From contig NZ_VLLL01000006.1 of the NCBI RefSeq assembly GCF_007994225.1, positions 868,001 through 932,000 on the forward strand: a DNA stretch of 64,000 bases, given 5' to 3'. Positions 36,049-45,232 of this stretch are shown here, piece by piece (position 1 is the stretch's first letter; each line of letters begins with the position of its first letter). A program made the position numbers and the translations under genes. The DNA comes from Stackebrandtia albiflava (GTDB lineage: Bacteria; Actinomycetota; Actinomycetes; Mycobacteriales; Micromonosporaceae). The notes below the pieces were generated by a model. That model saw only the letters and a list, made by a program, of their open reading frames with translations, ran no database searches and was not told where the DNA came from.

Positions 36049-37329
36049 TTAAAGGATTGCGATCGCATGTCGCCTCGGGGCGGCCGTCGCGTTTCGTGTA
36101 TCGAGCAACGACCTGACCGATGAGAAGTCTGCAGCTCGATAATCGGTGTGCGCGGTCAACAGGATCGTCAGGTCGGCTTCGGCCAGAGCGCTGCGCAGAT
36201 CGGCTGCGCGTGCGACGGGACGCCCGTCGACCTCCCAGGTCTCGATGAACGGGTCGTGATAGGAGACCTCGGCGCCCATCTTCCGCAGCTTGCGGCACAC
36301 CGGCTGGGCGGGCGACTCCCGTTGGTCGGCGATGTCGGCCTTGTACGTGACACCGAGCAACAGGACCTTCGCACGCGACAACGCCAGGCCCTGCTCGTTG
36401 AGTAGATCCATCGCCCGCCGCACGACGTAGTCGGGCATCCGGGCGTTGATCTCCTGCGCCAGTTCCACGAACCGGAACGGATAGCCGAGAGCGCCCTTCA
36501 CCCGGTGCGACAGGTAATTGGGATCGATCGGGATGCAGTGCCCGCCGACACCGGGGCCCGGGTAGAACGCCTGAAACCCGAACGGTTTGGTCTTGGCCGC
36601 CTTGATGACGTCCCACAGGTCGATGCCGAGTTCATGGCAGAAGATCGCCATCTCGTTGACCAGGGCGATGTTGACGTGCCGATACGTGTTCTCCAGCAGT
36701 TTCGCCATCTCGGCCTCCCGGGTTCCCCGGGTGCGGACCACCGTGTCGACGAACTTGCCGTAGAAGGCGGCGGCGGCGTCACCGCAGGCCGGCGTCACAC
36801 CACCGACGACCTTCGGGGTGTTCGCCACCCCGAAGACCGGGTTGCCCGGGTCCACCCGTTCGGGGGAGAACGCCAGATGGAAGTCGACGCCGGCGCGTAG
36901 TCCGGACCCCTCCAGGACCGGCTTGACCACCTCGTCGGTGGTGCCGGGGTAGGTGGTGGACTCCAGGACGACTAGGGTGCCGGGCCGAAGATGACGGGCC
37001 GCAGCGGCCACGGCACCGTTGACCGCGGCCAGGTCGGGACCGCCGTCGGCTGTCAACGGAGTGGGAACGCAGATCACGATCGCCCCCGCGCCGGCCTGCA
37101 CCGCAGGGTCGGTGGTCGCGACGAACCCGGCCTCCCGCATCCGTGTCACGTCGGCGTCGGAGATGTCGTCGACGTGTGACCGGCCGTCGTTCAGCCCGGC
37201 CACCACGTCGGCGTCCAGGTCCAGGCCGACGACCAGGAGTCCAGCCCGGGACGCCTCCCTGGCGAGGGGAAGTCCGACATAGCCCATCCCGACTACGACG
37301 ACGTCCGGGGTCGGCGGGGTGTTGTGCAT
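36049..37329 (-). CDS. Nucleotide-sugar dehydrogenase, WecC/UDP-ManNAcA type
   Basis: A 426-aa NAD-dependent enzyme related to UDP-N-acetyl-D-mannosamine dehydrogenase. It has VVVVGMGYVGLPLAREASRA at the N-terminus, FSPERVDPGNP, LLENTYRHVNIALVNEMA, the catalytic Cys block PGPGVGGHCIPIDPNYL and GVTYKADIADQRESPA. The ERVDPG and GGHCIP forms mark the WecC/WbpA group rather than UDP-glucose dehydrogenase. It would supply an N-acetylated uronic acid to the polymer. The ATG at 37329 has AAGGA upstream. Its 3' end touches the border of the lower-GC patch; the last residues (RRHAIAIL) look atypical. Confidence 0.92.
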   Translation of the reverse strand: MHNTPPTPDVVVVGMGYVGLPLAREASRAGLLVVGLDLDADVVAGLNDGRSHVDDISDADVTRMREAGFVATTDPAVQAGAGAIVICVPTPLTADGGPDLAAVNGAVAAAARHLRPGTLVVLESTTYPGTTDEVVKPVLEGSGLRAGVDFHLAFSPERVDPGNPVFGVANTPKVVGGVTPACGDAAAAFYGKFVDTVVRTRGTREAEMAKLLENTYRHVNIALVNEMAIFCHELGIDLWDVIKAAKTKPFGFQAFYPGPGVGGHCIPIDPNYLSHRVKGALGYPFRFVELAQEINARMPDYVVRRAMDLLNEQGLALSRAKVLLLGVTYKADIADQRESPAQPVCRKLRKMGAEVSYHDPFIETWEVDGRPVARAADLRSALAEADLTILLTAHTDYRAADFSSVRSLLDTRNATAAPRRHAIAIL

Positions 37330-37463
37330 ACCGAGAGTTCCTTTGCGGGCCAGCGAGTATCCGTGGGGTCGGCTCGTCTCACGATACGAGGCGGTGCCGA
37401 GGGGCGGTCGTCTCACTCCGTCACGACGCCGATCGCGCTGAGTTCGAATCCCGTGTTCAGCGG

Positions 37464-39404
37464 TCAGCGTCCGAATGTGCCGGCAAGCCGACGCCGTAGC
37501 CGTCGCATGATCTTAACCGGCGTTATCGGTGCGTTATCCACCCTCACCTGGGTGCCATGCCGTCGGATCCGCCATGTGCGTGGCGACGGCCACCACGCCC
37601 GCAGGCGAGGCGGCTCGCCTCCCGCGAGCACCGGAGTCGGATCGGTGCCGGTGAGCCCCCGGATGGTGCATTCGAGCCGACCGTTGGTGACGAGTCTCCT
37701 CGCGGGAAGTGCGCAGTCGAAGTGTCCCGTTCCGGAGGAACCACCCGGCAGCGGGACCCTGTCGCCCGCCGGTGTGCGCAGTGACCACCGGATCGCATCC
37801 TGTGGCAATCCGATGGCGGGGACCGTGCCGGTTCCCCTGAACGCGCCTCCGCGCGTCGTCAGGGCGACCGTCACCGGCAGTGGTCTCCGCCCACGCCGCA
37901 TGTCGACGTCGAAGCTGAGGTTCCCGAACGGCTTCGTGAGGTAGGCGGTGACCGTGCGGACATCGATGCCGTCGCCGACCAGCCGGGTGGATTCGCCGGT
38001 CATCACGTCCGCATCGCGGCGCGCCCCGATTCGGACCCGCCGATGAACCCCCGACCAGTCGAGGTCCACGAACACGTCCCACCGGTCCGGCGTGATGAGG
38101 GTACCGCCGAGATCTGTGAAGTCGAGTGCGGTCTCGAAGCGGATCCGGTCCTCCACGGGCACGCACCGGGTCGGCACCGGGTACGCAGTCGAGCCGTCGC
38201 GCGTCACCAGTACGACCTGCGCGGTGAGACTCGACACCGGAAGGCCGGGGATTCGTGCTTCACCCGTGATGTGGAAACCGGCGTCCCCCCACGCTGCGGC
38301 GGTGAGCCGGTGAACCACCGACAGCTCGTCCGTGACGTCGAAGAGATGCCGGGGGAGATCGGTCTCGAAGCCGGGGTATTCGGCGTAGGCGCGGCCGTCG
38401 TCGACCCGGACGTTCCACGGTTCCCCGTCCTTCTGGAATCGCATCATCTCGACCGCTCCCGCCAGGTCGCCGCGCCGCACCAGTTCGAGGCGGAGGCGAT
38501 CGGAGGCCGGCAACGGCGACACCACCGACGGTGTCGCGAAGCGCGACACGTGGTTCCGGAAGACGTCGAAGGCGTGGTGTCGCAGAGCGGGGTCGTTCTC
38601 CCTGCCCAGGTGTTCCAGGAACTCCCGTTGGTCGCTCTGCAACACGCGGCGCAGCAGGAGGTCGCGGCGTTCACCGGGCTCCACGATCTCCGGCAACAAC
38701 GAGAACATGGCGTTCAACAGTGGCAGCCGACGAACGGCACCGCCCTCGCGCTGTGTGTTGTTGCCGCCGTCGTCGCGGAGGCGGGCGAAGTAGCAGTCAT
38801 AGGACGCCAGGACCGACACGACCTTCGCGTGGACGTATGCCCGTGCCACGAACGGTTGGTCCTGGCCTACCGGCAGATCGACCGGAAACCGCAGGCCGTG
38901 CCGTTCGATGAATTCACGCCGGAAAAGTTTGAGCGGGTTCAGCGCCCAGAACACCCGGGAATCCCACACGGTGGTGCGTGGTTGGTCACGGGTGAACATC
39001 GATCTCGGTACGGCACGTCCTCCGATGCCGACCATCTTGCCGAGGACGATGTCGGAGTCGTTCTTCCGCGCCATGGCCAGCATCCGCGCCAGTGCCTCGG
39101 GTCCGAGGTAGTCGTCGGCGTCGAGGAAGAACACGTACTCGCCCCGTGCGACGTCGAGACCGTCATTGCGGGGAACGGCCGGTCCGCCGGAGTTGTGCTC
39201 CCGCCGGATCACCCGCCAACCCGGTCGGTCGGCCGTCCGCTCGGTGAGGTGGCCCGCGGTGTCGTCGGTGGAGCCGTCGTCGACGACGATGACCTCGAGC
39301 CGTGCCGGTTCCAGGGTCTGTTCCCCCACCGAGTCCAGGCAACGCGACAGGTACGGCATGGCGTTGTACGCCGCGACGATGACGCTGATCTCGGGCCCGG
39401 TCAC
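37464..39404 (-). CDS. GT2 glycosyltransferase, TarP/TarS-like with C-terminal beta domains
   Basis: A 646-aa inverting transferase. The GT-A domain (1-about 230) shows ISVIVAAYNAMPYLSRCLDS, VIVVDDGSTDDT and the metal motif FFLDADDYLGP, then the catalytic-base region VGQDQPFVARAY. A linker follows (230-340), then strand-rich domains to the end. TarS and TarP, which add GlcNAc to poly(ribitol phosphate), have this order and size, matching the CDP-ribitol synthase fusion nearby. GTG at 39404 is the first codon consistent with the fold. The gene is well separated from its divergent neighbour by a vegetative promoter region. Confidence 0.88.
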   Translation of the reverse strand: MTGPEISVIVAAYNAMPYLSRCLDSVGEQTLEPARLEVIVVDDGSTDDTAGHLTERTADRPGWRVIRREHNSGGPAVPRNDGLDVARGEYVFFLDADDYLGPEALARMLAMARKNDSDIVLGKMVGIGGRAVPRSMFTRDQPRTTVWDSRVFWALNPLKLFRREFIERHGLRFPVDLPVGQDQPFVARAYVHAKVVSVLASYDCYFARLRDDGGNNTQREGGAVRRLPLLNAMFSLLPEIVEPGERRDLLLRRVLQSDQREFLEHLGRENDPALRHHAFDVFRNHVSRFATPSVVSPLPASDRLRLELVRRGDLAGAVEMMRFQKDGEPWNVRVDDGRAYAEYPGFETDLPRHLFDVTDELSVVHRLTAAAWGDAGFHITGEARIPGLPVSSLTAQVVLVTRDGSTAYPVPTRCVPVEDRIRFETALDFTDLGGTLITPDRWDVFVDLDWSGVHRRVRIGARRDADVMTGESTRLVGDGIDVRTVTAYLTKPFGNLSFDVDMRRGRRPLPVTVALTTRGGAFRGTGTVPAIGLPQDAIRWSLRTPAGDRVPLPGGSSGTGHFDCALPARRLVTNGRLECTIRGLTGTDPTPVLAGGEPPRLRAWWPSPRTWRIRRHGTQVRVDNAPITPVKIMRRLRRRLAGTFGR

Positions 39405-39451
39405 GTGGCAGTCTCCGGCTTGAAGGGGGTGCGGCCGCCACCACGGCGACC

Positions 39452-39480
39452 TTGGATGAGGGGATCGGTTGCGCTAGGTT
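39452..39480 (+). promoter_or_regulatory. Vegetative promoter of the methyltransferase gene
   Basis: TTGGAT (39452-39457), a 17-bp spacer and TAGGTT (39475-39480) match actinobacterial SigA/HrdB promoters well. It drives the gene starting at 39542. Confidence 0.65.
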
Positions 39481-39541
39481 AAACGCGCTCCACCCCGGCA
39501 CGGTTGAGTCCTGTCCGTCACAGTCTAGGAGGGGACAGTCG

Positions 39542-40672
39542 ATGCTTCACCGGCTTCTCACAGTGAAGATCCTGCTGGTCGCGGCCGTGTGCTTCATCGC
39601 CGTCGCGGCCGCTTCGTTGGTGTGGCAGGGATCGACCGGGCTGCTCGTGGTGGTCGCCGTGGGACAGGTGGCTGTACTGCTCCTCCTGGGGCTGCTCGGA
39701 CGGAGGCAGGCCGCCCACGACAGGCGACGGGTGCGTGACATGGAACGCACCTGGAAGCTCCTCGCCCAGATCCGCACCGAGCAGTCCGAGGCGTCGCGGG
39801 ACATCCGCCGAGCGGTGGAGTCGGTCTCGAAGTCGGTCGTCACGCTCGACAAGCGGCAGCGAGAGAAGGCTCTGGAACGGCATCGCGTCGTCATCACCGC
39901 CGTTCGCGAACACAAGCCCCGGTTCGATCGGATCACTGAAGTGGTGAAATCCGTGGCGACGGTGACTGCCGAGAATCGCAGGCGGCTCTCCAAGCTGGTT
40001 CAAGAGCAGAGCGGAGTTGAAGCCGCGCTGCGCCGGGCAGGGCGCAATCAGTACAGTCAAGTGGAATCGCTGATCAATCTGTATCGCGATCTCGATCCAC
40101 CTTTCGCCTTTCCACCACTCGCCGGATGGGCGGCTTCTCCGGATCTGTTGCGCTACCTGTACGAGCTGGTATGCACCGAGAAGAGGGAGTCAGTCGTCGA
40201 ATGTGGCAGTGGTGTCACGACTCTGGTGATGGCGTATGCGATGCGGAAGCAGGGGGAGGGACGAGTGGTTGCTCTTGAACATCTAGCCGAGTATGCGGCT
40301 GAGACGACCACGCTTCTGGAGCGCCACGGACTCGGTGACTGGGCGACGGTACTCCATGCACCGTTGGTGGAAGTGAAAATCGAGGACGAAATATGGCCGT
40401 GGTACGACCCGGCCAAGATTCCCGAGGGTCCTTTCGACCTTGTCGTCGTGGACGGACCACCCGCTGCGGTGGGAGAACAGTCGCGGTATCCGGCGGTGCC
40501 GTTGTTGCGGGACCGGCTCGCCTCAGACGCGGTCATCGTATTGGATGATTACCGGCGAGAACAGGAACGCGAGGTGGGCCGGATGTGGCAGGAGTCAGAT
40601 CCGGAATGGACGGCGAGTCGGCTGGTGCACGAAAAGGGCACATTGGAGCTGCGAACGAAGGCTCCGGAGTAG
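39542..40672 (+). CDS. Membrane-anchored class I SAM methyltransferase with coiled coil
   Basis: A 376-aa protein. Two N-terminal helices (about 8-26 and 33-53) are followed by a charged coiled coil (about 60-165). A class I methyltransferase-like domain occupies about 190-376. Motif I is SVVECGSGVTTLVMAYAM, motif II VVALEHLAEYA and the acidic strand end DLVVVDGPP. A helical stalk on the membrane fits a polymer-modifying or chain-capping enzyme like WbdD, where a coiled coil sets chain length, but that is comparison of architecture only. The ATG at 39542 follows AGGAGGGG. The small two-helix gene at 40682 follows by 9 bp. Confidence 0.82.
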   Translation: MLHRLLTVKILLVAAVCFIAVAAASLVWQGSTGLLVVVAVGQVAVLLLLGLLGRRQAAHDRRRVRDMERTWKLLAQIRTEQSEASRDIRRAVESVSKSVVTLDKRQREKALERHRVVITAVREHKPRFDRITEVVKSVATVTAENRRRLSKLVQEQSGVEAALRRAGRNQYSQVESLINLYRDLDPPFAFPPLAGWAASPDLLRYLYELVCTEKRESVVECGSGVTTLVMAYAMRKQGEGRVVALEHLAEYAAETTTLLERHGLGDWATVLHAPLVEVKIEDEIWPWYDPAKIPEGPFDLVVVDGPPAAVGEQSRYPAVPLLRDRLASDAVIVLDDYRREQEREVGRMWQESDPEWTASRLVHEKGTLELRTKAPE

Positions 40673-40681
40673 GCGAGTTCC

Positions 40682-41008
40682 GTGTTCGATCGGTTGACGG
40701 ATTGGCGGGTGACGGTACCGCTCCTGGTGGCGTTCGTCCTCGCGATGATCGTGGGAACCGCCTGGTTCGGAGTCGTCGGTCTACTGTGGGTGATCGGCGC
40801 CGTGCAGCTCGCGGCGCTGACGTTCGCGGTACTGGCGGCTCGCGAACATGCGAACTCACGCATGAGGTTCCGTGAGGCACTGCGCTCCGCGAACACCGGA
40901 GTGGCGGAGTTGCGGGAGCAGGTTCGGGTTCTCAGCCGGCAACTCGAGGAATCGCGGTGCCGGAGTGGAGAGCCGGCCGAGGTGACGGTCCCTGACGACC
41001 GCCCCTGA
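40682..41008 (+). CDS. Small two-helix membrane protein with coiled coil
   Basis: A 108-aa protein: two helices (about 10-28 and 31-49), a basic boundary (AAREHANSRMRFREAL), and a short coiled coil (about 65-92) with an acidic tail. It begins at GTG 40682, 9 bp after the methyltransferase stop, so it is probably co-transcribed and repeats that protein's N-terminal architecture in miniature. A binding partner role through the coiled coil is likely but not shown. No family is recognised. Confidence 0.72.
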   Translation: MFDRLTDWRVTVPLLVAFVLAMIVGTAWFGVVGLLWVIGAVQLAALTFAVLAAREHANSRMRFREALRSANTGVAELREQVRVLSRQLEESRCRSGEPAEVTVPDDRP

Positions 41009-41015
41009 AAGACGT

Positions 41016-41043
41016 GCAACCCACCGTGCCGCAGCGGCGTGAG
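41016..41043 (+). promoter_or_regulatory. ECF-type promoter P2 (GCAACC-N16-CGTGAG)
   Basis: GCAACC at 41016-41021 and CGTGAG at 41038-41043, spacer 16 bp, lie 83 bp upstream of the first M48-like gene. It shares both boxes with five other sites. Confidence 0.6.
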
Positions 41044-41125
41044 GTTCGACACCGGTGTCGCTCCGCTGCCCGCGAGGACCGACGCCGCCCCCGCCCGGTT
41101 CGCCTTCGTCGGAGGAAGCCCCGTC

Positions 41126-43042
41126 ATGCAACTGCCCCGTCCGGCTGGCCGCAGCCGTACTCTTTTCGACGCCCTACTCATCGTCGGTCTGACGTGGGGA
41201 GTCTTCGCCGTGTTGTTCATCGGTGGCTTGGGGGCGCTGGCATCGGCGGTCTGGTTGTTGTGGTGGGGCACCGGCGATCGGGACCTGCCGGACACCACAC
41301 AGACGGGATTGCTGATCCTCGGCGTACCGATCGCGTTGACGGTCGGTGGGAACCTGCTGTTGGGCCTGTTGCGGGCGCTGAGGACCATGCGCGCCGACCG
41401 GCCTTCGGGTTACTCACTGTCGCCCGAGGCGGCGCCCGGTCTATGGGCCGTGATCCGGGAGGTGGCCGCCGAACTGACCGCACCGGTACCCGCCGAGATC
41501 CGGATGATCACCTGGCCGGACTGTCATCTGGAGTCTCCGCCACGAAGCTTCATGCCACGGAATCGGGAGTATCGGCTGTATTTGGGGATGCCGGTGTTGA
41601 CGATGGCATCGCAGGTGGAACTCCGGGCGCTTCTGGCGGTGGCTCTGGCGCCCGCCGCCGGCTCACACGGCCGTCTGCGCCGCGAGGCGCTGCGGTTGAT
41701 CGACACGCCGGTGTCGCTGGGTGTCCCCGGCCGTCGGGGTCCGGCCGCCATGATCGTCAGGCAATGCCGGCGCGTCCGTGACATCGTGACGAGACCGGCC
41801 CGCCGACGCCTCACGTCGATGGGCGATCACACCGCCGCCGCGGTCGCCGGTGCCTCACCGGTCCGGTACGGCATCTGGTCGCTGGCGCTGTGGATGGCCG
41901 CGTGGGAGGACTTCCTGGAGTACCGTCTGCTTTCCGGGCCCGCCGAAGTCGTGGCACCCCGTCACGCTTACGCCGCCTTCGCCGATTTCGTGGCGCGGCG
42001 GATCGACGACTACGGCCGCCGGGTCGTGACGGACGACGTTTCGACGCGTTGGCCGGATCGGGGGGAGCTCGGTCGCCGACTCGCGGCCCTACCAGGTGGG
42101 CGGCCGCCGACACACGACACCGTTCCCGCCGCATCCGGCTTGGTCACCGATGTCGACGCGTTGACGTCGCTGATGGAATCCCGTCTGTACTCGCTTGGCC
42201 GTACCGAGTACCTCGACTGGAGTGATTACGTCGAAGCGGTCACCGTAGGGTCGCACCGGCGTGGTGCGGAGGAGGCGCGCCGGCTGTCTGCACAGGCCAT
42301 CGGTGACGAGTTCGCGCAGTTGTCGCACGTGCTCGATGAGGTGGCCGCCGGACGCGGTGGTGAGTTGTTCCGTGCGCTTGCGATCGGTGGCGTGCCCACC
42401 GTCGGCCTGGCACACATGATCTGGACGGCGGCTTACGACTCGGGTGTACTCCACATCGCCGAAGGCGACGACGGCATCGAGGTGAGGGACCGTGACGGTG
42501 AGCTGTTCGACGCTGAGCGGATCGCGGTGATGCTGACTCCCGATCCGGAGTCTGCGGGGCGGGTCGCCCGGCAGCTCACCGAGTCGGGAGTGGATCTCAC
42601 ACCGAGGCCGGGGGACCGGGTGCCGAACCATCGGGTTCCGGTGCCGTACACGGGCATCGGTGCGGTGGAGGTCAACGGGACCCTGGGAGACCTGGTCGTC
42701 ACCACGGCCGGCCTGCTGTTCGTGCCGGGGCTGCCGGCCGAATCGGACGCCGCCCCCGAGAGGCTGGCGGCGATACTGTCACGGTGGCCGCTGCGGACTC
42801 TCATGGCGCGCCCGGGCTGCTGGTTGCCGTTCCACGACGTGTCGGACGCATCGGTGGCGCCACCGTCCCTGTGGTGGGAGTTGACGACCGACGCGGACCA
42901 TGCGGCGATCGAGCCTCCGTGGAGAATCGACATCGTCACCGTCGAAGGCCGCCGCCACCTGATCCGCTGGACCGAGCGCACCGAGTCGCTGCCTTCCGCG
43001 GTCTTCCACCTCGCGGCCGAGTTGCGCACCGACCCCGCTTGA
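41126..43042 (+). CDS. M48-like membrane protein A, zinc site lost (pseudo-peptidase)
   Basis: A 638-aa membrane protein homologous to the M48 peptidase at 53752. Two N-terminal helices (about 15-37 and 55-80) are followed by the M48-like block APGLWAVIREVAAEL and RLYLGMPVLTMASQVELRALL. HEXXH should come next; the sequence is LAVALAPAAGSHGRL, with no His-Glu pair. The distal ExxAD site is also changed (SMGDHTAAAVAG). A conserved C-terminal module contains GIGAVEVNGTLGDLVVTTAG and RWTERTESLP. It is thus probably a non-catalytic paralogue. ATG at 41126 has GGAGGA at 41111-41116; the paralogue at 50908 begins at the same relative point. It has its own ECF-type promoter. Confidence 0.82.
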   Translation: MQLPRPAGRSRTLFDALLIVGLTWGVFAVLFIGGLGALASAVWLLWWGTGDRDLPDTTQTGLLILGVPIALTVGGNLLLGLLRALRTMRADRPSGYSLSPEAAPGLWAVIREVAAELTAPVPAEIRMITWPDCHLESPPRSFMPRNREYRLYLGMPVLTMASQVELRALLAVALAPAAGSHGRLRREALRLIDTPVSLGVPGRRGPAAMIVRQCRRVRDIVTRPARRRLTSMGDHTAAAVAGASPVRYGIWSLALWMAAWEDFLEYRLLSGPAEVVAPRHAYAAFADFVARRIDDYGRRVVTDDVSTRWPDRGELGRRLAALPGGRPPTHDTVPAASGLVTDVDALTSLMESRLYSLGRTEYLDWSDYVEAVTVGSHRRGAEEARRLSAQAIGDEFAQLSHVLDEVAAGRGGELFRALAIGGVPTVGLAHMIWTAAYDSGVLHIAEGDDGIEVRDRDGELFDAERIAVMLTPDPESAGRVARQLTESGVDLTPRPGDRVPNHRVPVPYTGIGAVEVNGTLGDLVVTTAGLLFVPGLPAESDAAPERLAAILSRWPLRTLMARPGCWLPFHDVSDASVAPPSLWWELTTDADHAAIEPPWRIDIVTVEGRRHLIRWTERTESLPSAVFHLAAELRTDPA

Positions 43043-43081
43043 ACCGCTCGGCGGCCGAACGGATGAACGCTGACGTGTGGT

Positions 43082-43109
43082 GCAACCGATACGCCGATAG
43101 CGGCGTCAA
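43082..43109 (+). promoter_or_regulatory. ECF-type promoter P3 (GCAACC-N16-CGTCAA)
   Basis: GCAACC at 43082-43087 and CGTCAA at 43104-43109, spacer 16 bp, 84 bp upstream of the second M48-like gene. The best match with P1. Confidence 0.62.
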
Positions 43110-43193
43110 GCAGCGACCGGGCCGTCGCCCGACGCCGTGACGCGATCACGTCTCCGGGTCCGGCGCTTCCGCCAATCGTCTGGAAGGTCTGGA

Positions 43194-45179
43194 ATGCACG
43201 CAACAGTCGTCGCCGACTCGTCTACGGCCGTCGGCAGGCGGGGAATCACGTTCCTGTCACTGCTGCTCGTCGTCGTAGACATCGGGTTGCCGATCGTCTT
43301 GGCGGGAACGGGGCTCGTTCTCACCGCTGCGGGCGTCTTCGTCTCGGTGACGTACCCGGGACCGGTGGCGTTCCTCGCCGCGTTCGCGGCCATTGCGGTG
43401 AGTGGTGTTCTACTGGTGGCGTTGCTACGGGAGATTCAGGCCAGAGTGGAGAGACCGACGGGTCACGCCCTCACCGAGGACGCGGCGCCCGGGCTCTGGG
43501 CCATGGTGAGGATGGTGGCGGACGAGCTCGGTGTCGTGGCACCAGGTGAGATCCGGGTGGTGTGGCGGGCCGTCCTGACGCTGACCGAGCAGCCCCGGTC
43601 GTACAGGTTCCGCGGACATGCCGAACGTCGCCTCTACATCGGTATGGCGGTTCTCGCGTCCGCGTCCCGAGAGGAACTGCGTCAACTGCTCGTGCGGGAA
43701 CTCGGTATCCACGCCATCGGCACTAGGGCAGTGGTGCGGGAGATGCTGCGAAACCTCGTCGGATTTCCCTCGTGGCGGGAGGAGATTCCCATGGACGGGC
43801 CGTCGGGGATGCTACTTCGGATGTATCGGAAGGTCGTCAGGAACCCGATCTGCCGGCGCTTGGGTGAACGCGTGGACCTGATGGGGGACGCGATGGCGGC
43901 GCGACGTGTGGGGCCCGAAACGGTCAGGCAATCGATCCTTGCCATGGTGGTGCGCGAGATCGCCTGGAACCGGTTCTACGAACTGGTTCTGCGGGGAGGC
44001 GTGATCGGCCTGGGCCCCAGCGGTATCTGCGGCCCGTTTGCCGATTTCCTCGCCGATGGATCCCGTGAGATCCTTGCCGGAATCGGTCCGGGCATGGCGG
44101 ACTTCGGGCTTCACCATGCGACGTGGCGCGACCTGGAACCCCGATTGAAGGCGCTGCCCGGAGGGGACGCCGCCCTACGCCTCGGCGCCGACACCTCCGC
44201 CCGGGACCTGTTGGCCGACTTCGACGGCATCGCCGCAATCGTCGACGCGGATCTGTCGGCTCTCCGCCCACTGCAACACCTGAACTGGCCGGATCTCATC
44301 GAGCGGATCGCATTGCACGAGCAGCGTCTGGAGGCGGTATCGGCGTACCGCGATCTACGGCGGTGCAGCGACTCCGGTACCGCGAACCTGTCATTCATCG
44401 TCGAGGAGGTCGAAGCCGGCCGTGGAACCCGGCTCTTCAACCGCCTCCACTGGGGAGAGCACCCTCATAACGGGTTGGCCGCGATGATTCACATGGCAAT
44501 GGCGGACGCGGGCGGGTTGACGAGTCGTTATGACGCTCGAACCGGTGACTTCACATGGGAACCCACGGGCACCTCAGCCGACCCCGCGAGTCTCGCGGCG
44601 ATACTGACCACCGTTCCGGGTTCCGGGGAGGCCCTGCGTACCGCGCTTGCGGCGGCCGGCATCGACATCGAGTCGGTGTCCGCCATCGAGGACGAGGGCG
44701 ATCCGGCCGAACCCGTCGTGTGGTCGGGGATCGGCGCGGTCCGGCTCAACGGCGTCGACGGTGATCTGGTCATCACGGATCGCGGACTGCTGTTCATGCC
44801 CGGGATCACGGAGGGCGGCGCTCGGGCGAGGATCAGAGAGAGGTTGTCCGATCACAAGATCGATGACCTGCGGCGGCTCGCGGGATACCGCTGGCTGGGG
44901 CTCGGCGAAGTCAGGCGGTGGAGCATCGTGCCGGTGAGCCGGTGGTGGCGGGCCGTCGTCGACCGATACGCCGACCGGAGGGAACCGCCGTATCGGTTCT
45001 GGGTCCACACCGTGCGGCACACACACCGGATCGAATGGACCCACCGCACCGAATCGCTGTTCGACGCGGTTGACCATACGGCACGGTTGTTCCACAACGG
45101 ATTAGACGGAGGGGCCCGACCGATGGCCCGGCTTAACCGAGTGCGACGGCGCAACCGCGATGATCATCGAGGCGTGTAG
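43194..45179 (+). CDS. M48-like membrane protein B, zinc site lost (pseudo-peptidase)
   Basis: A 661-aa paralogue of A with two N-terminal helices (about 15-55), then DAAPGLWAMVRMVADELGVV and RRLYIGMAVLASASREELRQ. The HEXXH position reads VRELGIHAIGTRAVVREM, so the zinc-binding His-Glu-His set is gone, and the second site reads LMGDAMAARR. The C-terminal module SGIGAVRLNGVDGDLVITDR, then EWTHRTESLFDAV, is conserved. It is the most divergent of the four. ATG at 43194 has GGAAGG at 43182-43187. Its 3' end holds an ECF-type promoter for the LamG gene, so genes A, B and LamG form consecutive single-gene units under similar control. Confidence 0.82.
   Translation: MHATVVADSSTAVGRRGITFLSLLLVVVDIGLPIVLAGTGLVLTAAGVFVSVTYPGPVAFLAAFAAIAVSGVLLVALLREIQARVERPTGHALTEDAAPGLWAMVRMVADELGVVAPGEIRVVWRAVLTLTEQPRSYRFRGHAERRLYIGMAVLASASREELRQLLVRELGIHAIGTRAVVREMLRNLVGFPSWREEIPMDGPSGMLLRMYRKVVRNPICRRLGERVDLMGDAMAARRVGPETVRQSILAMVVREIAWNRFYELVLRGGVIGLGPSGICGPFADFLADGSREILAGIGPGMADFGLHHATWRDLEPRLKALPGGDAALRLGADTSARDLLADFDGIAAIVDADLSALRPLQHLNWPDLIERIALHEQRLEAVSAYRDLRRCSDSGTANLSFIVEEVEAGRGTRLFNRLHWGEHPHNGLAAMIHMAMADAGGLTSRYDARTGDFTWEPTGTSADPASLAAILTTVPGSGEALRTALAAAGIDIESVSAIEDEGDPAEPVVWSGIGAVRLNGVDGDLVITDRGLLFMPGITEGGARARIRERLSDHKIDDLRRLAGYRWLGLGEVRRWSIVPVSRWWRAVVDRYADRREPPYRFWVHTVRHTHRIEWTHRTESLFDAVDHTARLFHNGLDGGARPMARLNRVRRRNRDDHRGV
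45151..45178 (+). promoter_or_regulatory. ECF-type promoter P4 (GCAACC-N16-CGTGTA) inside the 3' end of gene B
   Basis: GCAACC at 45151-45156 and CGTGTA at 45173-45178, spacer 16 bp, fall in the last 30 bases of the upstream coding region and 55 bp before the LamG gene start. Confidence 0.58.
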
Positions 45180-45232
45180 TTCGCGACCGGCCGGCACCTG
45201 GTCCCCGATGCCCGTTCGTTCCGGAGGAACCG

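Noticed and set aside
39462-39471. GGTTGC at 39468 as a seventh GCAACC promoter on the minus strand for the GT2 gene
   Set aside because: At the 16-bp distance the sequence is GTCGCC rather than a CGT box, so the second element is missing.
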